From: Rhodococcus qingshengii JCM 15477
GTDB taxonomy: Bacteria; Actinomycetota; Actinomycetes; Mycobacteriales; Mycobacteriaceae
NCBI RefSeq assembly: GCF_023221595.1
Contig: NZ_CP096563.1
Span: forward strand, 2,834,501 to 2,898,500
Length of the DNA stretch: 64,000 nucleotides
Direction: 5' to 3'
Under the pieces are notes generated by a model. It did no database searches and was not told where the DNA came from. It worked only from the letters and a program-made list of their open reading frames with translations. The first letter of the stretch is position 1. Each line of letters opens with the position of its first letter. The position numbers were made by a program, and so were the translations under genes. Shown one piece after another: positions 50,291 through 58,567 of the stretch.

Positions 50291-51004
50291 GTGACTGAAA
50301 CACAACAGCGATCGGTAATCGACCAACTCGGCGGGCTGAGTGGTCTGATCTATTCGTCTTTGCCGATTCTGATTTTTGTCCCGGTCAACAGCATCTGGAA
50401 TCTCACCGCGGCAATCTGGGCCGCATTGGGCGTCGCTGTCGCTATCGCGGCCTGGCGCCTCTTCCGCAAGGATTCCCTCCAACCCGCTATTTCCGGTTTT
50501 CTCGGAGTCGGAGTTTCCGCATTCATCGCCTACCGCACCGGCGACGCCAAAGGATATTTCCTCTTCGGTATCTACACGAGCCTCGCCTACGGTGCGGTCT
50601 TCCTGATTTCGATCCTCGTACGCTGGCCCCTCGTCGGAATCATCTGGGGCTATCTCAACGGGCACGGCAATCTCTGGCGCAAGCACAGCTCCGCCGTCCG
50701 GCTCTACGACGTCGCGACGGCAGCGTGGGCGTTGGTCTTCGGTGCGCGGTATCTCGTTCAGTCACAGCTCTACGACACCGACCACACCGGATGGCTCGCA
50801 GTCGCGCGTATCGGCATGGGTTGGCCGTTGACCGGTTTGGTGCTGCTCGTGACGGTCTGGGCTGTGCGTAAGGCCGATCGCATCGTCGAGCCTGAACCGG
50901 TTGTGGAGCCCGAAAGCAGCGAGCCCACCGCCACGGACGCAGGGTCCGAAGAGGTGGGCTCGGTGAATCTGACGAAGCCGCGCGAAGACCGAGATCTCAG
51001 CTGA
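50291..51004 (+). CDS. DUF3159 family integral membrane protein (Rv2693c-like)
   Basis: 237 residues with six transmembrane segments (GLIYSSLPILIFVPV, LTAAIWAALGVAVAIAAWRLF, LQPAISGFLGVGVSAFIAYR, LFGIYTSLAYGAVFLISIL, ATAAWALVFGARYLVQ, and GWPLTGLVLLVTVWAV) and a hydrophilic Glu/Pro-rich tail. The N-terminal QQRSVIDQLGGLSGLIYSSLP matches DUF3159. GTG start. It overlaps the convergent GNAT gene by 8 bp. Function unknown. Confidence 0.87.
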   Translation: MTETQQRSVIDQLGGLSGLIYSSLPILIFVPVNSIWNLTAAIWAALGVAVAIAAWRLFRKDSLQPAISGFLGVGVSAFIAYRTGDAKGYFLFGIYTSLAYGAVFLISILVRWPLVGIIWGYLNGHGNLWRKHSSAVRLYDVATAAWALVFGARYLVQSQLYDTDHTGWLAVARIGMGWPLTGLVLLVTVWAVRKADRIVEPEPVVEPESSEPTATDAGSEEVGSVNLTKPREDRDLS

Positions 51005-51290
51005 TCAGGTCCTGGTACTCGGGGTGCTTGTCGAGGAACTTCACGACGTACGGGCACACCGGGTGAACCTTGAGGCCGCGTGCTCGTAGGTCGTCCAGAG
51101 CCTGGCGGACGAGAACCCCGGCCAATCCGAAACCTTCGAAGGCGGGGTAGATCTCGGTGTGGTTGAACGAGACGACGTCACCGGAGGTGGTGTAGTCCTC
51201 GATCCCAGCGAGGTCGCCGTCGGCATGGATCTCGTACCGGCTCTGGGCCGGATTGTCGGTGACTACGGTGTTTTCGGGCGCTTGTGCCAT
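50997..51290 (-). CDS. GNAT-fold N-acetyltransferase-like protein (YjdJ/At1g77540 type)
   Basis: 97 residues, the usual size of this minimal GNAT family (about 90-110). The pattern YEIHADGDLAGIEDYTTSGDVVSFNHTEIYPAFEGFGLAGVLVRQALDDLRARGLKVHPVCPYVVKFLDKHPEYQDL (about 19-94) contains the acetyl-CoA loop (FEGFGLAGVLV) and the conserved C-P-Y with His. Substrate unknown. It is inserted between the DUF3159 gene and the TrkA pair relative to M. tuberculosis. AAGGGA lies upstream of ATG 51290. Confidence 0.85.
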   Translation of the reverse strand: MAQAPENTVVTDNPAQSRYEIHADGDLAGIEDYTTSGDVVSFNHTEIYPAFEGFGLAGVLVRQALDDLRARGLKVHPVCPYVVKFLDKHPEYQDLIS

Positions 51291-51323
51291 GTGATTCCCT
51301 TTCGTCGTCAGTGTGTTCGTCGG

Positions 51324-51986
51324 TCAATTCTCCAGGCGGAGTGCAACGCGCAACTGATCCTCGGCGTCGACGGCCGCAACGAAGAGCAGTTCGTCCCCGC
51401 CTTCGATGGGATCGTCCATCTGCGGGACGATCACGCGTCCGCCACGCAGGATGGTGACCAGTGCGCAGTCTCGCGGAAGTTCGAGTTTCTTGACGGCTTT
51501 TCCGGCAAGAGGTGTGTTGTCGGGCAACGTGATCTCGACGAGGTTGGCCTGTCCCTGCCGCAGTGTCATCAGTTTGACCAGGTCACCGACCGAGACGGCC
51601 TCTTCGACGAGCGAAGCGAGCATCCGCGGTGTCGAGACGGCGACGTCCACGCCCCAGGACTCGTCGAAGAGCCACTCGTTGCGGGGATCGTTGACGCGGG
51701 CGACAACTCGGCGAACACCGAACTCGGTTTTCGCGAGCAGACTGAGGACCAGGTTTGCCTTGTCGTCTCCGGTCGCGGCAATCACGACCTCGTACGACTC
51801 CATCGACGCGTCCTCGAGTCTGCTGAGTTCGCAGGCGTCCGCGTGCACCCACTTCGCCTCGGGCACCGACTCCGGTTCGATGTGATCGAGTTTGCGTTCG
51901 ATCAGCATGACGTCATGTGAGCTTCGAATCAGCTCTCGCGCAATGGAACGGCCTACGGCGCCGGCTCCGGCGATGGCGACCTTCAT
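51324..51986 (-). CDS. TrkA family potassium uptake protein (CeoC/TrkB, Rv2692-like)
   Basis: 220 residues: an N-terminal RCK_N domain with the Rossmann glycine motif GAGAVGRSIA (about 6-15) and the acidic residue in LIERK, and a C-terminal RCK_C/TrkA-C domain (PLAGKAVKKLELPRDCALVTILRGGRVIVPQMDDPIEGGDELLF, about 155-198). It is a cytoplasmic regulatory subunit of K+ uptake. It is downstream of the second TrkA gene with an 86-nt gap; the same pair occurs as ceoB/ceoC in mycobacteria. Confidence 0.92.
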   Translation of the reverse strand: MKVAIAGAGAVGRSIARELIRSSHDVMLIERKLDHIEPESVPEAKWVHADACELSRLEDASMESYEVVIAATGDDKANLVLSLLAKTEFGVRRVVARVNDPRNEWLFDESWGVDVAVSTPRMLASLVEEAVSVGDLVKLMTLRQGQANLVEITLPDNTPLAGKAVKKLELPRDCALVTILRGGRVIVPQMDDPIEGGDELLFVAAVDAEDQLRVALRLEN

Positions 51987-52072
51987 CGAGAACTTCCAAT
52001 CACGTTGTAGTGCAACACAGTCGCAGTCTTGTTGTGGGGGGCGGCGTACGGATCAGTCATCTGCGGCCTCCC

Positions 52073-52738
52073 TCAGTCGTCGCTCGGCGGCGGGTTGCCG
52101 GCCAGTGCGACAGCTTCGGCGACGGTTCCCGACACGGCGGCGATGTAGACCTGATCGTCGGCCTGGATGACAGTCTTGCGGTCGGGGAGAATGCCGGTCC
52201 CGAAGCGGATGATGAAGGCGACTCTCGAACTGGTCGCGCCTTCGAGGAGCGCGATCGGCTTGCCCGCCCAATCCTCGTGCAGGGCAAGTTCGGTGATGGC
52301 GACAGTGCCCGAAGGATCGCGCCACTTCGCAGTCTGACTTTCCTTGGTCAACGTGTGCAGGAAACGATCCGTCGACCACGGCACGGTGGCGACCGTGGGA
52401 ATGCCGAGTCGCTCGTAAACGGCGGCACGCTTGGCGTCGTAAATACGTGCGACGACGCGTTCGACGCCGAAAGTCTCGCGTGCGACTCGCGCTGCGATGA
52501 TGTTGGAATTGTCTCCCGAGGACACCGCGGCAAAGGCGTCGGCCCGCTCGATTCCCGCCCGGACCAGCACGTCACGGTCGAACCCCATTCCCAGAACCTT
52601 GGTTCCCGGGAAGTCGAGATCGAGACGCAGAAACGCACTCTGATCGCGGTCGATGACGGCGACCTCATGTCCGATCCTGGTCAGAGACGCGGCGAGGGAA
52701 GAACCCACTCGACCGCACCCCATGATGACGACATACAC
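52073..52738 (-). CDS. TrkA family potassium uptake protein (CeoB/TrkA, Rv2691-like)
   Basis: 221 residues. The NAD(H)-binding motif GCGRVGSSLA with the following acidic VIDRD (about 7-34) and the RCK_C domain at the C-terminus (about 140-215; GKPIALLEGATSSRVAFIIRFGTGILPDRKTVIQADDQVYIAAV) define a TrkA subunit. It probably hetero-oligomerises with the neighbouring TrkA and regulates a Trk/Ktr-type channel encoded elsewhere, or the APC permease divergently encoded next to it. ATG 52738. Confidence 0.92.
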   Translation of the reverse strand: MYVVIMGCGRVGSSLAASLTRIGHEVAVIDRDQSAFLRLDLDFPGTKVLGMGFDRDVLVRAGIERADAFAAVSSGDNSNIIAARVARETFGVERVVARIYDAKRAAVYERLGIPTVATVPWSTDRFLHTLTKESQTAKWRDPSGTVAITELALHEDWAGKPIALLEGATSSRVAFIIRFGTGILPDRKTVIQADDQVYIAAVSGTVAEAVALAGNPPPSDD

Positions 52739-52897
52739 GCCCTACTCCGTTCATGGACCCTCATGGCGCGATTGCACGCCGAATCGAACGGTACAGCCCC
52801 TCACGGGAAGAGCAAGTACAACGGTCGCTCGCGTGCCGGTTGTCACGACAAAAGGTGAAGTTGGGGCTCTGATGACTCCGAATCGGGCGAGACGGCT

Positions 52898-52910
52898 TAC
52901 GCTTTGCACG
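52898..52910 (+). promoter_or_regulatory. -10 element of a predicted leaderless promoter (APC permease)
   Basis: TACGCT at 52898-52903 followed by 6 nt and the GTG at 52910. The 171-nt divergent region between trkA and the permease gene holds no gene. Confidence 0.5.
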
Positions 52911-54904
52911 TGTCTAAGCTCTCGACCGCTACCAAGCGGCTCCTGCTCGGTCGGCCGTTCCGAAGCGACAAACTCGGGCACACGCTGCTACCCAAGCGAA
53001 TTGCACTACCGGTCTTCGCGTCCGACGCGATGTCGTCCGTCGCGTATGCCCCCGAAGAAATCTTCCTGGTTCTCTCCGTCGCGGGTATTTCCGCGTATGC
53101 GTACACACCCTGGATCGGATTGTCCGTCGCCATCGTCATGGCTGTGGTGGTGGCGAGCTACCGCCAGAACGTCCACGCATACCCCTCCGGTGGCGGCGAC
53201 TACGAGGTCGCGACGGTCAACCTCGGCCCGACCGCCGGTCTGACCGTCGGTAGTGCGCTGATGGTCGACTACGTGCTGACGGTCGCCGTGTCGATCTCGT
53301 CGGCGGCGTCGAACATCGGCTCGGCTCTGCCGTTCGTCGCGCAGCACAAGGTGTTGTTCGCGGTTGCGGCGATCGTGTTGCTGACCGCGGTCAACCTTCG
53401 CGGTATCCGTGAATCGGGGACCGCGTTCGCAATTCCGACCTACGCATTCATCGTCGGCATGTTCCTGATGCTCGGGTGGGGATTCTTCCGGATCTACGTC
53501 CTCGGTGAGGATGTGCACGCGGAATCGTCGTCGTTCACGCTCAACGCCGAGGATTCGCATCTGTACGGAATTGCCTTCGCGTTCCTGATCGCCCGCGCAT
53601 TCTCCTCGGGCTGTGCCGCACTGACCGGCGTCGAGGCCATCAGCAACGGCGTACCGGCGTTCCAGAAGCCGAAGTCGCGCAACGCTGCCACGACCTTGCT
53701 GCTGCTCGGGTCGATCGCCATCGTCCTGCTGATGGGCATCATCATCCTGGCTCAGAAGATCGGCATCGTCTACGCACACAATCCGCAGGAACAGCTGGTC
53801 GGAGCGCCGGAGGGCTACCATCAGAAGACCTTGATCGCGCAGATCGCCGAAGCCGTGTTCAGTGGTTTCCCGATCGGTTTCTTCTTCATGGCGATCGTCA
53901 CGGCACTGATCCTGGTTCTGGCCGCGAACACCGCGTTCAACGGATTTCCGGTACTCGGATCGATCCTGGCGCAGGATCGGTACCTACCGCGTCAGCTGCA
54001 CACGCGCGGCGACCGACTGGCATTCAGCAACGGAATCCTCTTCCTCTCCGGTGCTGCCATCGCATTCGTCGTGGTGTTCGGCGCCGAGGTCACCAAGCTC
54101 ATCCAGTTGTACATCGTCGGCGTCTTCGTCTCGTTCGTGCTCAGCCAGACGGGCATGATCAAGCACTGGACTCGGCATCTGAAGTCCGAGACCGACAAGG
54201 CGCAACGGGCCCGTATGCAGCGCTCGCGAGTGATCAATTCGATCGGTCTGGCAATGACCGCCACCGTCTTGATCATCGTTCTGATCACCAAGTTCGCTGC
54301 CGGCGCATGGATCGCCATCGTCGCGATGGTCGCGATCTTCATCGTGATGAAGATGATCCGCAAGCACTACGACAGCGTCGCAGCCGAGCTCGAGGAGCAG
54401 GAGTGGGACGGCGTACTGCCCAGCCGCACGCACTCGATCGTGCTCGTCTCGAAGTTGCACATGCCGACGATGCGAGCTCTCGCCTACGCGCGAGCCACGC
54501 GACCGGACACCCTCGAAGCCATCACGGTCAACGTCGACGAGCCGGACACCCGTGCACTCGTGCGTGAGTGGGAGAAGAGCGACGTGACGGTTCCGCTCAA
54601 GGTGATCGAGTCGCCGTACCGCGAAATCACCAAGCCGATTCTCGATTACGTCAAGCGTGTACGACGCGATGCTCCGCGTGACGTCGTCACCGTCTTCATT
54701 CCCGAGTACGTCGTCGGACACTGGTGGGAGCAGATCCTGCACAATCAGAGCGCGCTTCGTCTGAAGAGTCGTCTGCTTTTCCAGCCCGGGGTGATGGTGA
54801 CCAGCGTTCCGTGGCAGCTGAGTTCGTCGGCAAAGGCGAAGCCGCTCGACATCGAGAAGACCGCAGGTGCCACGCGTCGCGGTTACGACACCGGCGAGAA
54901 ATGA
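52910..54904 (+). CDS. APC superfamily permease (Rv2690c-like, KUP/KimA-type candidate)
   Basis: 664 residues with about 12 transmembrane helices in the first 460 residues (beginning LPVFASDAMSSVAYAPEEIFLVLSVAG, a signature of the amino-acid/polyamine APC family and of KimA-like K+ importers) and a cytoplasmic C-terminal domain of about 190 residues (VLVSKLHMPTMRALAYARATRPDTLEAITV onward), which resembles a USP-like regulatory module. M. tuberculosis Rv2690c is the counterpart. Given its place beside two TrkA subunits, K+ transport is a reasonable inference; amino-acid transport is the alternative. GTG 52910 with its own leaderless promoter. Confidence 0.86.
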   Translation: MSKLSTATKRLLLGRPFRSDKLGHTLLPKRIALPVFASDAMSSVAYAPEEIFLVLSVAGISAYAYTPWIGLSVAIVMAVVVASYRQNVHAYPSGGGDYEVATVNLGPTAGLTVGSALMVDYVLTVAVSISSAASNIGSALPFVAQHKVLFAVAAIVLLTAVNLRGIRESGTAFAIPTYAFIVGMFLMLGWGFFRIYVLGEDVHAESSSFTLNAEDSHLYGIAFAFLIARAFSSGCAALTGVEAISNGVPAFQKPKSRNAATTLLLLGSIAIVLLMGIIILAQKIGIVYAHNPQEQLVGAPEGYHQKTLIAQIAEAVFSGFPIGFFFMAIVTALILVLAANTAFNGFPVLGSILAQDRYLPRQLHTRGDRLAFSNGILFLSGAAIAFVVVFGAEVTKLIQLYIVGVFVSFVLSQTGMIKHWTRHLKSETDKAQRARMQRSRVINSIGLAMTATVLIIVLITKFAAGAWIAIVAMVAIFIVMKMIRKHYDSVAAELEEQEWDGVLPSRTHSIVLVSKLHMPTMRALAYARATRPDTLEAITVNVDEPDTRALVREWEKSDVTVPLKVIESPYREITKPILDYVKRVRRDAPRDVVTVFIPEYVVGHWWEQILHNQSALRLKSRLLFQPGVMVTSVPWQLSSSAKAKPLDIEKTAGATRRGYDTGEK

Positions 54905-54952
54905 TCACCGGCGAAAAATGATCGGCAACATCGAAATGGCAGGCGTAGTTCG

Positions 54953-56221
54953 TTGAGTGAGAATTGGACCGGACAGACCTTCGAGGTCGATCTGGGCAAC
55001 CCCGGTCACGGCGGGTTCGTCGTCGCCCGGCACGAGGGGCGGGTCGTGTTCGTCCGTCACGGTTTGCCGGGGGAGCGTGCGCTGGTCCGGGTGACCGAGG
55101 ACAAGGGCGGATCGTTTTGCCGCGCCGACGCGATCACCGTTCTCGACGCTTCTCCGCATCGGATCGATCCGACATGCCCGATCTCCGGCCCGGGCGGGGC
55201 GGGCTGCTGCGACTACTCGCATGCGGATCTGAGCGTCCAACGTGAGATGAAGACCTCGGTCGTGCGGGAGCAGCTTCTGCGACTGGCTCGTGTCGAATCG
55301 GACGTCGAGGTAGAGGAACTGCCCGGAACCGGAGGCGGAACGGGTTGGCGCACGCGAGTCCGGTTGGCGGTGGACGGGCACGGTGTCGCCGGATACCACG
55401 CGTACCGCAGCAACCGGATCGTCACAGACCTGCGGTGCACCCAGATCGATCAGAGCGCGTACGACGGTCTCGGCGGTGCGCAGTGGGCGCCAGGTAGCGA
55501 GCTGCAGGTCGTTCTCGACGCTGCGGGCGAGCGGCACGTCGTGGAAATCGCGGCACCCGCGGTGTCCAAGACGGGACGGCGGACGCCCGGGCGACGCGGC
55601 GCGATGGCACGCCGAGCGGCAAGCGGCGGCCCGCGAAAGACCCGAGTTGCCATCGGATCGGACACAGTGACCGAGCGCGTCGGCAGTCGAGAATGGGCGC
55701 TGGCCGCGACCGGTTTCTGGCAGGCCCATCGCGGCGCTGCGGCCGCGTACTCACAGGTGGTCGGGGAGTGGGCCGGAGCCGCTACCGCGGACACGGCCTG
55801 GGATCTCTACGGCGGTGTCGGCGTGTTCGCAGCTGTGCTCGCCGAGCTTGTCGGGCCGTCCGGCGTGGTGGAGTCCGTCGAATCTTCGGCGCGTGCAGTC
55901 GCGGACGGGCAGGCAGCGCTGTCCGATCTCGGTCAGGTGCGCTTCCACAGCGCCCGCGTCGAGAACATCATCGCGGATCTGGAGCGTTCGCCTGCTGTCG
56001 TCGTGCTCGACCCGCCACGTGCGGGGGCCGGCCGTCCGGTCGTGGAAGCTCTCGCCTCAACGGGCGCTGAGCGGATAGTCCACATCGGGTGCGACCCGGC
56101 GTCGTTCGGTCGCGATATCGGCCTCTACCTGGAGCAGGGCTTCAGAATCGGTGGCCTCCGGGCGTTCGACGCGTTCCCCCAGACTCACCACATGGAGTGC
56201 ATCGCGCTCCTCGAACGCTGA
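54953..56221 (+). CDS. TRAM-domain class I SAM-dependent RNA methyltransferase (TrmA/RumA-like, Rv2689c-like)
   Basis: 422 residues. The N-terminal TRAM domain (about 6-60: FEVDLGNPGHGGFVVARHEGRVVFVRHGLPGE) is followed by a cysteine cluster (PTCPISGPGGAGCCDYSHAD) that may bind an iron-sulfur cluster, then the methyltransferase domain with SAM motif WDLYGGVGVFAAVLAE, LDPPRAGAG, and the nucleophile Cys in HIGCDPASFGRDIG, equivalent to the catalytic Cys of RumA/TrmA. It makes 5-methyluridine in tRNA or rRNA by inference. TTG 54953 is the only start giving the complete TRAM domain; it lies 48 nt after the permease stop. Confidence 0.93.
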   Translation: MSENWTGQTFEVDLGNPGHGGFVVARHEGRVVFVRHGLPGERALVRVTEDKGGSFCRADAITVLDASPHRIDPTCPISGPGGAGCCDYSHADLSVQREMKTSVVREQLLRLARVESDVEVEELPGTGGGTGWRTRVRLAVDGHGVAGYHAYRSNRIVTDLRCTQIDQSAYDGLGGAQWAPGSELQVVLDAAGERHVVEIAAPAVSKTGRRTPGRRGAMARRAASGGPRKTRVAIGSDTVTERVGSREWALAATGFWQAHRGAAAAYSQVVGEWAGAATADTAWDLYGGVGVFAAVLAELVGPSGVVESVESSARAVADGQAALSDLGQVRFHSARVENIIADLERSPAVVVLDPPRAGAGRPVVEALASTGAERIVHIGCDPASFGRDIGLYLEQGFRIGGLRAFDAFPQTHHMECIALLER

Positions 56222-56275
56222 GACGTCCCGAAATCTTTCCCTGAAACGGTGTGACGCTTCTCGCGTTCACAACAG

Positions 56276-56306
56276 TTGCTTGCATTACGCAACTAATCGT
56301 ATAGTT
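56276..56306 (+). promoter_or_regulatory. promoter and inverted repeats upstream of the MarR gene
   Basis: TTGCTT (56276-56281), 18-nt spacer, TATAGT (56300-56305) forms a promoter. Two inverted repeats overlap it: GTTGC (56275-56279) with GCAAC (56289-56293), and AACTA (56291-56295) with TAGTT (56302-56306). Both are candidate MarR operators, implying autorepression of the marR-MFS operon. Confidence 0.6.
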
Positions 56307-56375
56307 TCGTTCTGCAAGTAGTTTTCCGTTTTCAAGTCACGGCTCGTTCGGGCCACTCGAATTCAGGGGTAGGCA

Positions 56376-56864
56376 ATGTCGGTACAGCCGGAGACGGCCC
56401 AAGCGCTCGTCGACACGATCTTCATGTTCGGCAGATCGCTGCGAGCCGCGGTCACCACCGGTGCAGACAGCCTGCTGCCGCCTGCGCTGGTCAGTGTGTT
56501 GTTCATGCTGGCGGCGCGTGGGGAGTGCCGACAGAACGAATTGGCCGTCGATCTGTGTGTCAGTCAGTCGTCGCTCAGCCGACAAATGTCGGATCTGGTC
56601 GACGCTGGGTATGTCGAGAGAAATCCCGATCCGGCTGACAAGCGGGCGTTCCGCATCCGAGTATCGGAAGAGGGACACGACGTTTTACGGAGAACCACGC
56701 AGCGGCGTGCGGCGCGTTTGCGCAACATGCTCGAAGACTGGAGCCAGGAAGAGGCCATGGCCGCAGTGACATCGCTGCAACGTCTCAACGAGACGTTCGG
56801 CGCATCGAATCGGCAGGCCTCACCGGCAGTTCCGCACACGGGCGTAGAAAGTATTGGGAGATAA
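56376..56864 (+). CDS. MarR family transcriptional regulator
   Basis: 162 residues. The winged HTH spans about 40-110: ALVSVLFMLAARGECRQNELAVDLCVSQSSLSRQMSDLVDAGYVERNPDPADKRAFRIRVSEEG, including the wing DPADKRAFRIRVS, the hallmark of the family. It probably represses its operon and releases DNA on binding a small aromatic or a drug. AGGGG precedes ATG 56376. The MFS gene starts 5 nt after its stop. Confidence 0.9.
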   Translation: MSVQPETAQALVDTIFMFGRSLRAAVTTGADSLLPPALVSVLFMLAARGECRQNELAVDLCVSQSSLSRQMSDLVDAGYVERNPDPADKRAFRIRVSEEGHDVLRRTTQRRAARLRNMLEDWSQEEAMAAVTSLQRLNETFGASNRQASPAVPHTGVESIGR

Positions 56865-56869
56865 GGCAC

Positions 56870-58516
56870 ATGGCAGCAACAGTAGGAGAAACCCGGGCAA
56901 GTACCGGAGGTGACGGATCGGCTCGCGAAGCGGGCGCGATGACTCACCGCGAAATTCTCGAAGCACTCACCGGACTCATCGCAGCGCTGTTCACCGCGCT
57001 GCTCAGTAGCACCATCGTTTCCACAGCGCTTCCCACGATCATCGGTGAACTGCACGGAACTCAGACGCAGTACGCCTGGATCATCACGACAGCGTTGCTC
57101 GCCACCGCGGCGTCGACGCCGATCTGGGGCAAGCTTGCCGACCTCTACAACAAGAAGGTCCTGGTCCAGACCGCGATCGTCATCTTCGTGATCGGCTCGG
57201 TCATCGCCGGCGCGGCGCACAACGTTCCGTTGCTGCTCGGTGCGCGTGTCATCCAGGGCATCGGTATGGGCGGTCTGACCGCTCTCGTCGTAGCCATCAT
57301 CGGCACGATCATCCCGCCGCGAGATCGCGGTCGCTACTCCGGATACATGGGTGCGGCCATGGCCGTCTCGATGTCCGGTGGACCGATCCTCGGCGGCGTC
57401 CTCGTGGACACTGCCGGCTGGCGCTGGTGCTTCTACGTATGTGTTCCGCTGGCAGTCATCGCATTGTTCCTGCTTCAGCGCACACTGCACGTCGAGACCG
57501 TGAAGAAGGACAACGTCTCCATCGACTGGATGGGCGCCACCTTGCTCACCGCCGGTGTCAGCGTCCTGCTGATCTGGGTTTCGTTTGCCGGTCAGGACGA
57601 CTACTACGCCTGGTTCTCGAAGGAGTCGGCCTTCTTCGTCATCGGTGGTCTGGCCCTGCTCGGCCTGACGATGTTCGTCGAATCCAAGGTCAAGGATCCG
57701 ATCCTGCCGATCAAGATCATCACCGAGCGCACAACGGCTCTCGCGATCATCGCCTCGATCGCAGTTGGTGTCGGCCTCTTCGGCGCGACGACGTTCCTGA
57801 CGCAGTACTTCCAGACCGCACGCGGATTCGATCCCACCGAAGCCGGATTGCTCACCATTCCGATGGTCGCAGGCATGCTCGTCGCCTCGGTCGGCTCGGG
57901 CCAGCTGATCACCAAGTTCGGTCAGTGGAAGCCCTTCATCGTCGCCGGCGCAGTTCTGCTGCTGGTCGGTTTCGGGCTGCTGTCGACGATCGACCACGCA
58001 ACCAGCCTGTGGACAATCGGAATCTTCATCGCCATCGTGGGTCTCGGTACCGGCATGCTGATGCAGAACATCGTTCTCGCCGTGCAGAACACGGTCAGCG
58101 TCGAGAACATCGGCGCGGCCAGCAGTATCGTGGCGTTCTTCCGCACCTTCGGCGGCGCGATCGGCGTGTCGGTGCTCGGTTCGATTCTTGCGACCCGCGT
58201 CAAGACACTGACAGTCGATTCGGTCTCCACCTTGCCGCCCGAGCAGCAGGCAGTAGCTGGAAAGAGCCTCCAGGACGGCCTCGACCTGAGCAATATGCCT
58301 GACTTCGTCTCGCAGATCGTTCGGTTCGCCTACGGCGACGCAACAGGACGGATCTTCCTGGTCGCAGCCGTCGTCGCCGTGGTCACGCTCGTGTCGGTCA
58401 TCTTCATCCCGAACCGTCCGTTGCGCACCACCATCGACATGGCAACCCCCGACGCCGAGCAGAAGTTCGAAGAAGAACGCGAAGAGAAGAACGAGGAGAA
58501 GAACCTCACTCGCTGA
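56870..58516 (+). CDS. DHA2-type MFS drug efflux transporter (14-TMS family)
   Basis: 548 residues, the usual DHA2 length. Fourteen hydrophobic helices are visible; motif A appears as GKLADLYNKKVLV and motif C-like GAAMAVSMSGGPILGGVLV. The N-terminal 30 residues are hydrophilic, and the C-terminus is highly charged (KFEEEREEKNEEKNL). It likely exports hydrophobic drugs or metabolites with protons under MarR control. GGAGATAAGG precedes ATG 56870. Confidence 0.92.
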   Translation: MAATVGETRASTGGDGSAREAGAMTHREILEALTGLIAALFTALLSSTIVSTALPTIIGELHGTQTQYAWIITTALLATAASTPIWGKLADLYNKKVLVQTAIVIFVIGSVIAGAAHNVPLLLGARVIQGIGMGGLTALVVAIIGTIIPPRDRGRYSGYMGAAMAVSMSGGPILGGVLVDTAGWRWCFYVCVPLAVIALFLLQRTLHVETVKKDNVSIDWMGATLLTAGVSVLLIWVSFAGQDDYYAWFSKESAFFVIGGLALLGLTMFVESKVKDPILPIKIITERTTALAIIASIAVGVGLFGATTFLTQYFQTARGFDPTEAGLLTIPMVAGMLVASVGSGQLITKFGQWKPFIVAGAVLLLVGFGLLSTIDHATSLWTIGIFIAIVGLGTGMLMQNIVLAVQNTVSVENIGAASSIVAFFRTFGGAIGVSVLGSILATRVKTLTVDSVSTLPPEQQAVAGKSLQDGLDLSNMPDFVSQIVRFAYGDATGRIFLVAAVVAVVTLVSVIFIPNRPLRTTIDMATPDAEQKFEEEREEKNEEKNLTR

Positions 58517-58567
58517 TCCGCAAGCCCGGCTGGTCTACTGCCGGCCGCGTCTTCTGAATTACTGTTG

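Noticed and set aside
56564..57997. 477-codon frame antisense to marR and the MFS gene
   Set aside because: Overlaps the complete MarR and transporter genes on the other strand and reads as Asp/Arg/Gln-rich sequence with no family pattern.
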